The notes under the pieces are model-generated. The model searched no databases. It was not told the DNA's origin and was given only the letters and a program-made list of their open reading frames with translations. A DNA stretch of 64,000 nt from an uncultured Oscillibacter sp. Lineage in GTDB: Bacteria; Bacillota; Clostridia; Oscillospirales; Oscillospiraceae. Shown here one piece after another: positions 23,263 to 32,229 of the stretch. Within the stretch, counting starts at the first letter, position 1, and each line of letters begins with the position of its first letter. The position numbers and the translations under genes are program-made. The DNA lies in assembly GCA_900544615.1 (NCBI GenBank), contig UQVS01000012.1, positions 10,398-74,397 on the forward strand, given 5' to 3'.

Positions 23263-24360
23263 TCAGCCAAGATCCCGGTGATCCAGCGCGGCCAGACCAA
23301 ACCGGGCGGCCATGGTGATGCGCTGCCGCTCCTCCTCGGTGCGGGCGCTGTCCAACCGGCCTTTCAGATCTCTTAAAAACAGGCCCCGCAGGGAATCCTC
23401 CGCCGCTCTGGCCCAGAGATCCTCTGCCAGTCGGGTCTGATCCCGGATCTCCAACGCGTAAAACCGGTCTGCCAGCGCCTCCTGAAGCGCCTCCGCCTGT
23501 GCGCCGCCCTCGCCGGTCTCCCCGGTGAGCAGGATCCGATAGAGATCCTGCGCTGTTTCCGGCGGCAGGGCGGCTTCAATGGCGGCGCGGGGGGCCTGCC
23601 CCGTTACGTCAACGGTCAGGATCTCATAGCGCCGTCGGGCAAAGGGAACAAAGGTCAGCGCCACCTTGCCGGTGTCGTCTATCGTACCAGCATAGAAGCC
23701 CTTTTCTCCCAGCTCGTCAAAGCCCCGTCCCTCCGGGCAGCCGGGCCAGGCGCAGACTGTCCGGCCGCAGGTCAGCGGCTCTGTCCGCTTGTGGATATGC
23801 CCCAGCGCCAGATAGGCAAGGCTGCTGGTGGCAATTTCTTCTTTCCGAATCGGATCATACCGGGCTTCTGCCGGGTCAATTTCCCCGTGGAGCAGGCCGA
23901 TGTGAAGATTGCTGTCTTTCGGTGCTGCAAAGCCGGAGAGAAAGCCGGCGGACTGTTCGGAAGCGGTAAAGGCCGCGCCGTGGAGTACCAGACGCTTCTC
24001 CGGCCACGCCATGGCCTCCAGATGCGGCTGGGTAAAAATATGCACGTTGTCCGGCCACTGCACCGTCAGGTACGGACTGCCGGGGCCGTACCAGTCGTGG
24101 TTGCCGGGGGCGATGTAGACCTGTGCTGCCATTTGCCCCAGCGCGGCGGAGAGGCTTTCCGCCGTGTCCCGGTAGGCAGACGCGCTGTCAAAGAGGTCGC
24201 CTGCCAGCAGCACCAGCTCAATGCCGTTCTGATTGACGTAGTTGGCAAGGCGCTGGGGCAGCTCCCGGCTTTCCCGGCGGCGGGCCGCCGCCTGCCGGGG
24301 GGGCAGGGCGGCAAAAGCACTGTCCAGATGAAAATCCGCCCCATGAATGAATTTCAGCAT
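23263..24360 (-). CDS. SbcD/YhaO-like DNA repair exonuclease (metallophosphoesterase)
   Basis: 365 residues. The metallophosphoesterase motifs run in order: GADFHLDS, LLAGDLFDS, IAPGNHDWYG, GLLHGEI and ALGHIHKRT. The C-terminal 120 residues form a capping domain as in YhaO/SbcD nucleases. These usually partner with an SbcC/YhaN ATPase, but none is encoded next to it here. The start at 24360 follows AGAGGAAG; the open frame extends further without family similarity. Confidence 0.85.
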   Translation of the reverse strand: MLKFIHGADFHLDSAFAALPPRQAAARRRESRELPQRLANYVNQNGIELVLLAGDLFDSASAYRDTAESLSAALGQMAAQVYIAPGNHDWYGPGSPYLTVQWPDNVHIFTQPHLEAMAWPEKRLVLHGAAFTASEQSAGFLSGFAAPKDSNLHIGLLHGEIDPAEARYDPIRKEEIATSSLAYLALGHIHKRTEPLTCGRTVCAWPGCPEGRGFDELGEKGFYAGTIDDTGKVALTFVPFARRRYEILTVDVTGQAPRAAIEAALPPETAQDLYRILLTGETGEGGAQAEALQEALADRFYALEIRDQTRLAEDLWARAAEDSLRGLFLRDLKGRLDSARTEEERQRITMAARFGLAALDHRDLG

Positions 24361-24371
24361 AGGCTTCCTCT

Positions 24372-24863
24372 TTATGCTTCTTTCTCCACCGGCCGCCAGC
24401 CCTTGGCCACATCGATCCACGCCACAAAGTTGGAGGAATACTTCTCCAGCTCCTCGCAGGTCAGTTCAATGGCGCTGTTGCTGCTGCCGGCGGCAGGGAA
24501 CACCGTGTCAAACCGCTTCAGGGAACTATCCAGATAGGTTTTCACGTTTTCCGGCAGGGCAAAGGAACATACGCCGCCGGGATCGTGACCGATCATGGTG
24601 TGGGCCTCGTCAAAGGTCAGCATTTTGGCCTTGGTGTGGAACTGCGCCTTGTAGCGGCTGTTGTCCACCTTGGCGTCGCCGGCCATGACGATGATGATGG
24701 GATCTTCGCCGATCTTAAAGCTCATGGACTTGGCAATGCGGGCGCCTTCCACACCCACGGCCACCGCCGCCAGCTCCACCGTGGCAGAGGAGACGTCGAA
24801 CTCCCGGATGCGGTCCTCAATGCCAAAACCCCTGAAATATTCTCTTACTTTTTGAATAGACAT
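24372..24863 (-). CDS. YbaK/EbsC-family aminoacyl-tRNA deacylase-like protein
   Basis: 163 residues with the YbaK fold: VELAAVAVGVEGARIAKSMSFKI near the N-terminus, IIIVMAGDAKVDNSRYKAQF in the middle and GVCSFALPENVKTYLDSSL toward the C-terminus. Family members edit mischarged Cys-tRNA(Pro) or Ala-tRNA(Pro) in the cytoplasm; the exact substrate is not decidable here. It lies 11 bp upstream of the nuclease gene in the same direction. Confidence 0.88.
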   Translation of the reverse strand: MSIQKVREYFRGFGIEDRIREFDVSSATVELAAVAVGVEGARIAKSMSFKIGEDPIIIVMAGDAKVDNSRYKAQFHTKAKMLTFDEAHTMIGHDPGGVCSFALPENVKTYLDSSLKRFDTVFPAAGSSNSAIELTCEELEKYSSNFVAWIDVAKGWRPVEKEA

Positions 24864-24879
24864 GGTGTGTTCCTCTTTT

Positions 24880-25359
24880 TTACAGTTTTACGGGTTTGTC
24901 ATTTATATATTCGCCGTAGGGGATCCCGTTCAGGCAGCTGGGCAGCATGGCCTCCACAGCCGAGCTGATATGCTCCGGCAGGGCGTTGACGGGGAACCAG
25001 TGGAGCCCGGCGTTCTTCTCCGGCTCCATGACGGCGGGAACGCCTGCGTATTTCCGAATCACGAAGCACAGATCGTAATAGGTGCGTCCGTCACCGCCGG
25101 CGACCCTGTGACACAGGTGGACAAACTCCGCGTCGGCGGGATCTACGCATATTCCCAGCTCCTCCCGGCATTCACGGGCCACGGCCTGACGGGCCGTTTC
25201 GTTTTCATCCACATGGCCGCTGCCGGCAAAGTCCCAGGTGCCGTCCATGTAGCCGGTGTTCTGCCGCAGGTGCAGCAGCACCTCCCGGCCATCCTTCCCG
25301 TCCCGCAGCAGAATGGGAAACACTGCGGAATAGGAGCGGTAATGTTCCGGTCTGATCAT
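24880..25359 (-). CDS. Nudix hydrolase
   Basis: 159 residues. The Nudix box GHVDENETARQAVARECREELGI matches GX5EX7REUXEEXGU fully, so it should be active on a nucleoside-diphosphate-linked substrate. It is preceded by GTWDFAGSG. The specific substrate is unknown. It sits between ymdB and ybaK, likely co-transcribed. Confidence 0.9.
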   Translation of the reverse strand: MIRPEHYRSYSAVFPILLRDGKDGREVLLHLRQNTGYMDGTWDFAGSGHVDENETARQAVARECREELGICVDPADAEFVHLCHRVAGGDGRTYYDLCFVIRKYAGVPAVMEPEKNAGLHWFPVNALPEHISSAVEAMLPSCLNGIPYGEYINDKPVKL

Positions 25360-25373
25360 TCTCAGATCCCTCC

Positions 25374-26147
25374 TTATCGGATCTCCACACGCTCTACAGC
25401 GGTGCAGAGTCCTGTAGCGCTGTCCAGCGTGAAAATAGCGCCCTGCAGCTTGCAGGGGCCGTCCGGATTGCGGTAGCGCCCCGGCAGCCCGCCTAAAAAC
25501 GTTTCTACAGATTGCCCCGGCTCCACCCCCAGAACGGATTCGATGGGGCCGGTCATGCCCAGATCCGTGATGTAGCCGGTGCCGTGGGGATAGACCCGCT
25601 CATCAGCAGTGGGGACGTGGGTGTGGGTACCCCAGAGGGCGCTGACCCGGCCATCCAGATAGTAGCCCAGCGCCAGCTTTTCGCTGGTGGCCTCCGCGTG
25701 AAAATCCACCAGCGTGAAATCCGCGGAACCCTGTTCCAGCAGCCGGCCTGCCAGAGTAAAGGGATTTTCGGCGTTCCATTGCAGCGTGCAGCGGCCAATG
25801 AGATTGACCACACGGAACCGCAGACCGTTGAGGTCGAAGATCTCGCAGCCGTGGCCCGGCATCCGGCCGGACAGGTTGGCGGGGCGCAGCAGCCAGGGCG
25901 TTTCGTCCAGCATCCGGCAGATCTCCATTTTGCCGAAGGTGTGGTTGCCCAGCGTTACGGCGTCGGCGCCGGCGTCATAGACACGCCACGCCTGTTTGCA
26001 GGTCAGCCCCACGCCGGAGATGTTTTCCCCGTTGACTACGGTGAAGGAAATATGTTTCAGCTTTTGCAGGGGACGCAGATGGCGTTCCAGATGGGCAAGA
26101 CCGGCTTCGCCCACCACGTCTCCCACCGCCAGAACGGAATACAGCAT
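25374..26147 (-). CDS. ymdB: YmdB-type metallophosphoesterase (TIGR00282; cyclic nucleotide phosphodiesterase)
   Basis: 257 residues. Metal-site motifs: VGDVVGEAG, VVNGENISG, LGNHTF, VDFHAEATSEK and GTHTHVPTADER, as in B. subtilis YmdB, a 2',3'-cyclic nucleotide phosphodiesterase that influences biofilm and motility decisions. In many Firmicutes it lies next to rny; here the two are divergent, 292 bp apart. Confidence 0.9.
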   Translation of the reverse strand: MLYSVLAVGDVVGEAGLAHLERHLRPLQKLKHISFTVVNGENISGVGLTCKQAWRVYDAGADAVTLGNHTFGKMEICRMLDETPWLLRPANLSGRMPGHGCEIFDLNGLRFRVVNLIGRCTLQWNAENPFTLAGRLLEQGSADFTLVDFHAEATSEKLALGYYLDGRVSALWGTHTHVPTADERVYPHGTGYITDLGMTGPIESVLGVEPGQSVETFLGGLPGRYRNPDGPCKLQGAIFTLDSATGLCTAVERVEIR

Positions 26148-26278
26148 ACAGAACCTCCCATGGATGATTGCGATGTTCTGCTTATTCTATCCCACTTTTT
26201 CAATTTTGACAAGGCGCATCTCCTACAGCCGCCGGAACCCGCGGCAAAAGTTATCTGTTCAAATTTACAGGATATGAC

Positions 26279-26307
26279 TTGACATAACCGCTTCAACTGA
26301 TTAAACT
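26279..26307 (+). promoter_or_regulatory. Promoter of rny
   Basis: Perfect TTGACA, a 17-bp spacer and TAAACT, giving a leader of about 125 nt. A small hairpin (GTGCCGGTCAGCCCTGCGGC region) lies in the leader. Confidence 0.65.
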
Positions 26308-26439
26308 ATATAAGGATCATTATAGGCGGAAAGGGGTTCGCCTGTTTGTGTTCTGAACCGTGCCGGTCAGCCCTGCGGCAGACCGGACGGTGAATTTTAT
26401 GGCGTTTTACGCTGAAATCAGAAGGAAGGAATCACATCT

Positions 26440-27969
26440 ATGACCATCATTGTAGGCATTGCTTGCTTGGCAATCGGTGCGGTGATTGGCTTCCTCTATC
26501 GTAAGAGTGTGTCTGAAAAAAAGATCTCCAGCGCTGAAGAAGAAAGCCTGCGCATTGTAAACGAAGCAATCCGCACCGCCGAGAGCAAGAAGAAGGAAGC
26601 GCTGCTGGAAGCCAAGGAAGAGATCCTGAAAAGCCGTACTGATTACGAGAAGGAAGAAAAATCCCGCAGAGCCGATCTGCAGCGGCAGGAAAACCGTTTG
26701 CAGCAGAAGGAAGAAAATTTGGACCGCAAGCTGGAGACCATTGAGAAGAAGGAAGAATCTCTGGCTCAGAAGCACGCGGCCATGGAGAAGGAACAGGAGG
26801 AGATCCACACCATCAAGCAGAGCCAGACGGCTATGCTGGAAAAGATCTCCGGCTTCACCGCTGACGAGGCAAAGGATTACCTCATCCAGCAGGTGGAGAG
26901 TGAAGTGACCCACGAGACTGCCCTCAAGATCAAAGAGGTGGAGTCCCGGATGAAAGAGGAGTGCGAGACCCGCGCCCGCGAGGTGGTGGCTCAGGCCATC
27001 CAGCGCTGCGCCGCCGACTCCGTGGCCGAACTGACCGTCAGTGTGGTTCCCCTGCCCAATGACGAGATGAAGGGCCGCATCATCGGCCGCGAGGGCCGCA
27101 ATATCCGCACCATTGAGACTCTGACCGGCGTGGATCTCATTATCGACGATACGCCGGAGGCCATTACCGTTTCCTGCTTCGAGCCGGTCCGCCGGGAGAT
27201 CGCCCGGCTGGCGCTGGAAAAGCTGATCGCTGACGGCCGCATCCATCCCACCCACATTGAGGAAATGGTGGAGAAGGCCCGCCGGGAGGTGGAAGCCACC
27301 ATCAAGGCGGAGGGCGAACGCGCCATGTTTGAGTGCGGCATCCGCAACCTGCACCCGGAGCTGGTGAAGATGCTGGGCCGTCTCCATTACCGCACCAGCT
27401 ACGGCCAGAACGTTTTGCAGCACTCCATCGAGGTCTCCCATATCGCCGGCATGATGGCAATGGAGCTGGGGGCTGATGTCCAGACCGCCAAGCGTGCCGG
27501 TCTGCTCCATGATCTGGGTAAGTCCGTGGATCACGAGATGGAAGGCACCCATGTGCAGCTGGGCGTGGAATTCGCCCGGAAGTACAAGGAGAAGGAAGAG
27601 ATCATCCACGCCATCGAAGCCCACCACAACGATGTGGAGCCTCGCACCATCGTGGCCTGCCTGGTGCAGGCGGCAGACGCTATTTCCGCAGCCCGTCCCG
27701 GCGCACGGCGGGAGAATCTGGAGAACTACATCAAGCGGCTGGAGCAGCTTGAGAGTATCGCCACTTCCTTCCAGGGCGTGGAAAAGGCATACGCCATTCA
27801 GGCCGGCCGCGAGGTGCGCGTCATGGTGAAGCCGGAACAGGTCAACGAGGATCAGATGGTGATTCTGGCCCGCGATCTGGCGAAAAAGATCGAGGAAGAG
27901 ATGGAATACCCCGGCCAGATCAAGGTCAATCTCATCCGCGAGACGAAGTGCGTCGAATACGCAAAGTAA
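26440..27969 (+). CDS. rny: Ribonuclease Y
   Basis: 509 residues. An N-terminal membrane anchor (IIVGIACLAIGAVIGFLY) is followed by a long coiled coil (about 25-190), a KH RNA-binding domain with GRIIGREGRNIRTIE (about 210-225) and an HD domain with GLLHDLGKSVDHE and AIEAHHND. It initiates mRNA decay at the membrane in Gram-positive bacteria. Codon use shows strong expression. A terminator follows closely. Confidence 0.96.
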   Translation: MTIIVGIACLAIGAVIGFLYRKSVSEKKISSAEEESLRIVNEAIRTAESKKKEALLEAKEEILKSRTDYEKEEKSRRADLQRQENRLQQKEENLDRKLETIEKKEESLAQKHAAMEKEQEEIHTIKQSQTAMLEKISGFTADEAKDYLIQQVESEVTHETALKIKEVESRMKEECETRAREVVAQAIQRCAADSVAELTVSVVPLPNDEMKGRIIGREGRNIRTIETLTGVDLIIDDTPEAITVSCFEPVRREIARLALEKLIADGRIHPTHIEEMVEKARREVEATIKAEGERAMFECGIRNLHPELVKMLGRLHYRTSYGQNVLQHSIEVSHIAGMMAMELGADVQTAKRAGLLHDLGKSVDHEMEGTHVQLGVEFARKYKEKEEIIHAIEAHHNDVEPRTIVACLVQAADAISAARPGARRENLENYIKRLEQLESIATSFQGVEKAYAIQAGREVRVMVKPEQVNEDQMVILARDLAKKIEEEMEYPGQIKVNLIRETKCVEYAK

Positions 27970-27983
27970 TAAACCGTCGAAAA

Positions 27984-28017
27984 ACTCCCCCAAGGAATCG
28001 TTCCTTGGGGGAGTTTG
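27984..28017 (+). terminator. Terminator of rny
   Basis: AACTCCCCCAAGGAA / TTCCTTGGGGGAGTT stem, then TG and a short T-containing tail. Confidence 0.8.
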
Positions 28018-28064
28018 TTGTAAAAAAGTGTTTTTACGAGAATGGTATCGCAGCCCGAATGGCG

Positions 28065-29135
28065 TCAGTCGTCGAAGAGGGGATTGGTGATCCGCAGCTG
28101 AAGGCGGAAATAGGGGCCGTTGTCGGCAACGCCGGTGCAGCCGGTGCCGGCGGTGAACTGGAAGTACCCATCGCCGTTCCCCAGCGGATCCTCCGACAGC
28201 CGGTCGGTGTCCAGCGTCAGAGTCAGCACCACGTTGCTTCCCTCCTGGGTGATCTCCGCTTTTTTAATCAGCACACAGCTGCCGCTCAGCTCCCCGGCGG
28301 GGAAGTCCTCCGGGTACAGGGAGCCGTAACTGTGCAGAGATTCGACGGTCACGCCGTCCGCTAACTCGCCGCTATCCAGAAAGGTGTCGTGGAAGGTCAC
28401 GAAGAGCACGTTTCCGTTTTCTGGGAGGGACACCTCTGTATAGGGAATTTCGCAGTAGGCGGCGGTAAAGTCACTGCCGTCCGCCAGCGGGGCGAAGGCC
28501 ACGGTAACGCCCCCTGCATCGACCTGGGCGGAGCGGACAGCCTCCCGGCGTCCCTGCATCCCCATGTAGTAGCTTTCTCCGGCCCCGGCCCAATAGGTGT
28601 CGGAACTGCTGGTAGCGCCGCTGCCGTAAGCGTCATAATCCAGGGGCATCCCCTGCTCATCGTAGACCAGGTTCAGCGAAACGTTTTCCACATGGGGGAA
28701 GCCCGGTACGCCGTTGATGCTGTTGGGGCCGCCGGTGACCACTTCAATGCTGGCCTGTCCTTTAATGTTGCAGTTTAGCAGCGGTTCATACAGAAACAGC
28801 AGCCGGCGGCGGATGCCGCTCTGACCATAAACCCAGTCCAGCATAGGAGCATACGTATCACGGTCGATCTGCACCAGAAAATCCCCCTCGTAAGGGGTAA
28901 TGGTCAAGTTTTCCAGAGGAAAAGGATCGGGGTCGGCGGCATAGAGGGCGCGGACTTCCTCCTCCGTGGTGACCGGCGTCAGGGTGTCGTCAGCCGCAGC
29001 GGCAGGGGAGAACTCCCCGGCCGGCCGGCTTTCGCTGCCGTCGGTTTTTTCTTCCTCCTGCGCCGGAGCGGCGCCGCAGGAAGCCAGAGAAATCAGCAGA
29101 AGAAGGGCAGACAGAAAAGCAAACGTTTTTTTCAT
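28065..29135 (-). CDS. Secreted lipoprotein of unknown function
   Basis: 356 residues. A lipoprotein signal peptide (KKTFAFLSALLLLISLASCG) has the lipobox LASC, followed by an acidic linker. The rest (residues 60-356) shows no motif I know; it is rich in beta-type segments and Gly, and contains a GDGYFQFTAGTG segment near the end. It is anchored on the outer membrane face. It stands alone, convergent with rny. The start at 29135 is chosen to give a proper signal peptide; an in-frame ATG 12 bases upstream has a poorly spaced RBS. Confidence 0.7.
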   Translation of the reverse strand: MKKTFAFLSALLLLISLASCGAAPAQEEEKTDGSESRPAGEFSPAAAADDTLTPVTTEEEVRALYAADPDPFPLENLTITPYEGDFLVQIDRDTYAPMLDWVYGQSGIRRRLLFLYEPLLNCNIKGQASIEVVTGGPNSINGVPGFPHVENVSLNLVYDEQGMPLDYDAYGSGATSSSDTYWAGAGESYYMGMQGRREAVRSAQVDAGGVTVAFAPLADGSDFTAAYCEIPYTEVSLPENGNVLFVTFHDTFLDSGELADGVTVESLHSYGSLYPEDFPAGELSGSCVLIKKAEITQEGSNVVLTLTLDTDRLSEDPLGNGDGYFQFTAGTGCTGVADNGPYFRLQLRITNPLFDD

Positions 29136-29234
29136 GGTGTCACACATCCTTTCTCTAAGGGCATGATAACAGGCACAAAACGGAAAAATCGTTACAAATT
29201 AATAACAATCTGCGGCAATCTGCTTACAGGCAGC

Positions 29235-30416
29235 TTACGCCCCGCAGCGGCGGAGAATCGCCTCCATATCCGCCTCGTGGATCTTCACAAAGCCGCCGAA
29301 AGGGAACCCGTTGGGCTTTTCGGCCCGATGCGCCACCATGGCAGGGATATCCTCCGCCTTGCCGCCCACGTCCTGCAGCGCGGCAGGCATATGCAGGGCG
29401 CGGAAAAATTCCCGCAGCCGCCGGATCCCGGCCTGCGCCGTGCGTTCCGGGTGGGCATAGTCCATCTCGCAGCCGAATACATTGATGGCGAACCGGGCGA
29501 AGCGCATGGGATCATGGCCGCAGACGTACTCCATCCATGCGGGCATGACCACGGCAAGGCCCGCGCCGTGGGCGCAGTCATAGAAGGCGGAAAGCTCATG
29601 CTCGATCTGGTGGCTGGCCCAGTCCTGCTCCCGGCCAATGCCGCAGGAGTTGTTGTGGGCCAGCATTCCCGCCCACATGAGATCGGCGTGGGCGGCATAG
29701 TCATCGTGGCCTGCCAGCGCTCTGGGGGCGGCGTCCACCACGGTTTTCATCACGGCTTCGCACAGCCGGTCGGTCAGAGCTACATCCGGGGTATTGGTGA
29801 AATAGCGTTCGCACAGATGGGCCAGCATATCCACCGCGCCGCAGGCCAGCTGGAAGTCCGGCAGGGAACAGGTGTAAGTGGGATCCAGCACGGAAAACTT
29901 GGGTCGGATGACGTCCGTCTTGGGGCAGCCCCATTTCAGGTTGCCGTTTTCCTGCGTAATCACGCAGCTGTCGGAGCCTTCGCTGCCAGCGGCGGAAATG
30001 GTCAGCACCGTGCCGACCGGCAGCGTGCGCTCAATTTTGGCCTTGCCGGTGAAGAAGTCCCAGAAATCGCCGTCGTAGGGGACACCCATGCCGATGGCTT
30101 TGGCGGTGTCGATGACGCTGCCGCCGCCAATGGCCAGCAGGAAGTCCACGCCCTCTTTCCTGGCAAGGGAAATCCCTTCATACACCTTGCCGCTGCGGGG
30201 ATTGGCCTGCACGCCCCACAACTCGCACCAGGGAATCCCCGCTTCTTTCAGGGACGCGGCGGCAGCATCGTAAGCGCCGTTTTTCCGCACGGAGCCGCCG
30301 CCTGCCACCAGCAGCACTTTACTGCCGCCGAACTGCCGCACCAGTGCGCCTACGCGGCTGGCCTCGCCCTGCCCAAAGGCAAAGAGGGTGGGGGAATAAA
30401 ACGTAAAGTTGTTCAT
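29235..30416 (-). CDS. Iron-containing alcohol dehydrogenase (BdhA/YqhD-like)
   Basis: 393 residues of the group III Fe-ADH family. The Rossmann half has GGGSVRKNGAYD and AIGGGSVIDTAKAIG (NAD(P)H site). The metal site is built from D-x3-H in ACGAVDMLAHLCE and the downstream HQIEHELSAFYDCAHGAGLAVVMPAWM histidines. It probably reduces aldehydes to alcohols (butanol-type) with NAD(P)H. It precedes the FAD protein gene on the minus strand by about 40 bp (downstream of it in the operon). Confidence 0.9.
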   Translation of the reverse strand: MNNFTFYSPTLFAFGQGEASRVGALVRQFGGSKVLLVAGGGSVRKNGAYDAAAASLKEAGIPWCELWGVQANPRSGKVYEGISLARKEGVDFLLAIGGGSVIDTAKAIGMGVPYDGDFWDFFTGKAKIERTLPVGTVLTISAAGSEGSDSCVITQENGNLKWGCPKTDVIRPKFSVLDPTYTCSLPDFQLACGAVDMLAHLCERYFTNTPDVALTDRLCEAVMKTVVDAAPRALAGHDDYAAHADLMWAGMLAHNNSCGIGREQDWASHQIEHELSAFYDCAHGAGLAVVMPAWMEYVCGHDPMRFARFAINVFGCEMDYAHPERTAQAGIRRLREFFRALHMPAALQDVGGKAEDIPAMVAHRAEKPNGFPFGGFVKIHEADMEAILRRCGA

Positions 30417-30454
30417 AATTGACCTCCTGATTCCATATGAATAGGGAAATGGCT

Positions 30455-32038
30455 TTACAGCTGTTTACAGACCTCTTCCGCGCAGCGCATCCCGTCCGCC
30501 GCGGCGGAGAGAATGCCGCCGGCCCAACCACCGCCCTCCCCACAGGGGTACAGCCCCCGGACAGGGGACTGGCGGGCATCGTCCCGCAGCAGCCGCACGG
30601 GAGAGGAGCTACGGCTCTCCACGGCGGTAAGCACCGCGTCCGGCTGGTCGTAGCCTTTCAGCTTCCGTCCCAGAATGGGCAGCGCCTCCGCAATGGACGC
30701 CGCCACAAAGTCCGGCAGACAGTCCCAGAGGTTCGTCCATGTGACGCCGGGGCGGTAACTGGGGATGACCCGGCCCGGCCCGGTGGAGGGACGCTTCAGA
30801 AGAAAATCCTCCACCCGCTGGGCGGGGGCAAGGTAATTGCCCTGACCGGCCTGATAGGCGGCGGATTCCAGCCTGCGCTGGAACGCGATGCCCGCCAACG
30901 GGCCGTCGCCGCCGAAATCCTCCGGGGTCACGTTTACCAGCAAGGCCCCGTTGATGTTCTCCCTGTTCCGGGCAAATTCGCTCATGCCGTTGGTCACCAC
31001 CCGGTGTTCCTCCGATGCGGCGGCAACCACTTCGCCGCCGGGACAGACGCAGAAGGAGAATACGCCCCGGCCATTGGGCAGATGGCAGCTCAATTTATAG
31101 GTGGACGCAGGCAGGCCGGGATGCCCTGCGTACTGTTTGTACTGGGCGGCGTCGCAGTCCGACTGCCGCTGCTCAATGCGGACGCCCACAGCGAAGGGCT
31201 TGGCCTCCATGGGAACGCCCCGGCGGTGCAGCATCTCAAAGGTGTCGCGGGCGGAGTGGCCGGGGCAGAGAATCAGATGGCGGCAGGGCAGAAAATCAGC
31301 GCCCTCCGGGCCGGTGACCGTGATGCCCTGCAAAGCGCCGTCCCGGATCTCAAGATCCGTCAGGCGATGCTCAAAGCGGATGTCCGCCCCCAGCGTCAGC
31401 AGCTCCTGCCGCAGATTTTTCAGGGCGATGTGGAGATAGTCCGTCCCCACATGGGGCTTGGCGTCATAGAGGATCTCCTCCGGCGCACCGCATTTTACCA
31501 GTTCCTCTAAAATAAAGCGGTGGCGGATGTCCTTGGTGCCGGTGTTCAGCTTGCCGTCGGAAAAAGCGCCGGCGCCGCCCTCGCCGAACTGGACGTTGCT
31601 GGTGAGATCCAGTTCCCCGGTGGCCCAGAACCGCTCCACATCGGCGGAACGCTCCTCCACTTTTCGCCCCCGCTCCAGCAGAATGGGTCTGGCTCCGGCG
31701 CGGGCCAGCACCAGCGCGGCAAACAGACCCGCAGGGCCAGCGCCTACCACCACCGGCGGCAGCTCCGGAGGGGAAACGGCCTCCGGCGGCTGGTAGGCGG
31801 GACGGGGCGTCCCTCTGGAGATGTGCTTGTCCCGGCGGCGCAGCACGGCGGCTTCGTTGGCCACTTCGGCCTCCACGGTGTAGACCATGCGAACGCCTTC
31901 CCGCGCGTCAATGCTGCGGCGCAGAATATGCAGCGACAGCAGTGCGTTTTCCTGAATTCGCAGGATATGGAGCACCTCGGCGCGGAGCGCGGGAAGCCCG
32001 CCGCCGGGGGAGAGTTTCAGATTTTCAATACGCAGCAT
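30455..32038 (-). CDS. FAD-dependent oxidoreductase of unknown substrate
   Basis: About 527 residues. An N-terminal about 85-residue domain resembles those in the conserved FAD-dependent protein family of Firmicutes. Then comes the dinucleotide-binding motif VVVGAGPAGLFAALVLARAG, followed by LERG and GEGGAGAFSDGKLNTG. The C-terminal FAD contact YPCGEGGGWAGGILSAAADG is well conserved. The substrate is unknown. The start at 32038 (MLRIENLKL) has the AGCGAGG site. Confidence 0.85.
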   Translation of the reverse strand: MLRIENLKLSPGGGLPALRAEVLHILRIQENALLSLHILRRSIDAREGVRMVYTVEAEVANEAAVLRRRDKHISRGTPRPAYQPPEAVSPPELPPVVVGAGPAGLFAALVLARAGARPILLERGRKVEERSADVERFWATGELDLTSNVQFGEGGAGAFSDGKLNTGTKDIRHRFILEELVKCGAPEEILYDAKPHVGTDYLHIALKNLRQELLTLGADIRFEHRLTDLEIRDGALQGITVTGPEGADFLPCRHLILCPGHSARDTFEMLHRRGVPMEAKPFAVGVRIEQRQSDCDAAQYKQYAGHPGLPASTYKLSCHLPNGRGVFSFCVCPGGEVVAAASEEHRVVTNGMSEFARNRENINGALLVNVTPEDFGGDGPLAGIAFQRRLESAAYQAGQGNYLAPAQRVEDFLLKRPSTGPGRVIPSYRPGVTWTNLWDCLPDFVAASIAEALPILGRKLKGYDQPDAVLTAVESRSSSPVRLLRDDARQSPVRGLYPCGEGGGWAGGILSAAADGMRCAEEVCKQL

Positions 32039-32229
32039 AGGAAACCTCGCTTTCATTCTTCCTCATTGTAACATAGGCTTGCCGGAAGCGGTATGTTTTC
32101 TTTGCGCTGTTCACATCATTTTTAAAAATTTTTCAGGCAGTTTTAAGATTCCGGCCTTACACTACAGTCAAAGTTAAGGAAGTCCCAGCGGAACCCATTC
32201 AGGGAGCCGCTTCCAAGGAGGTTTGACTT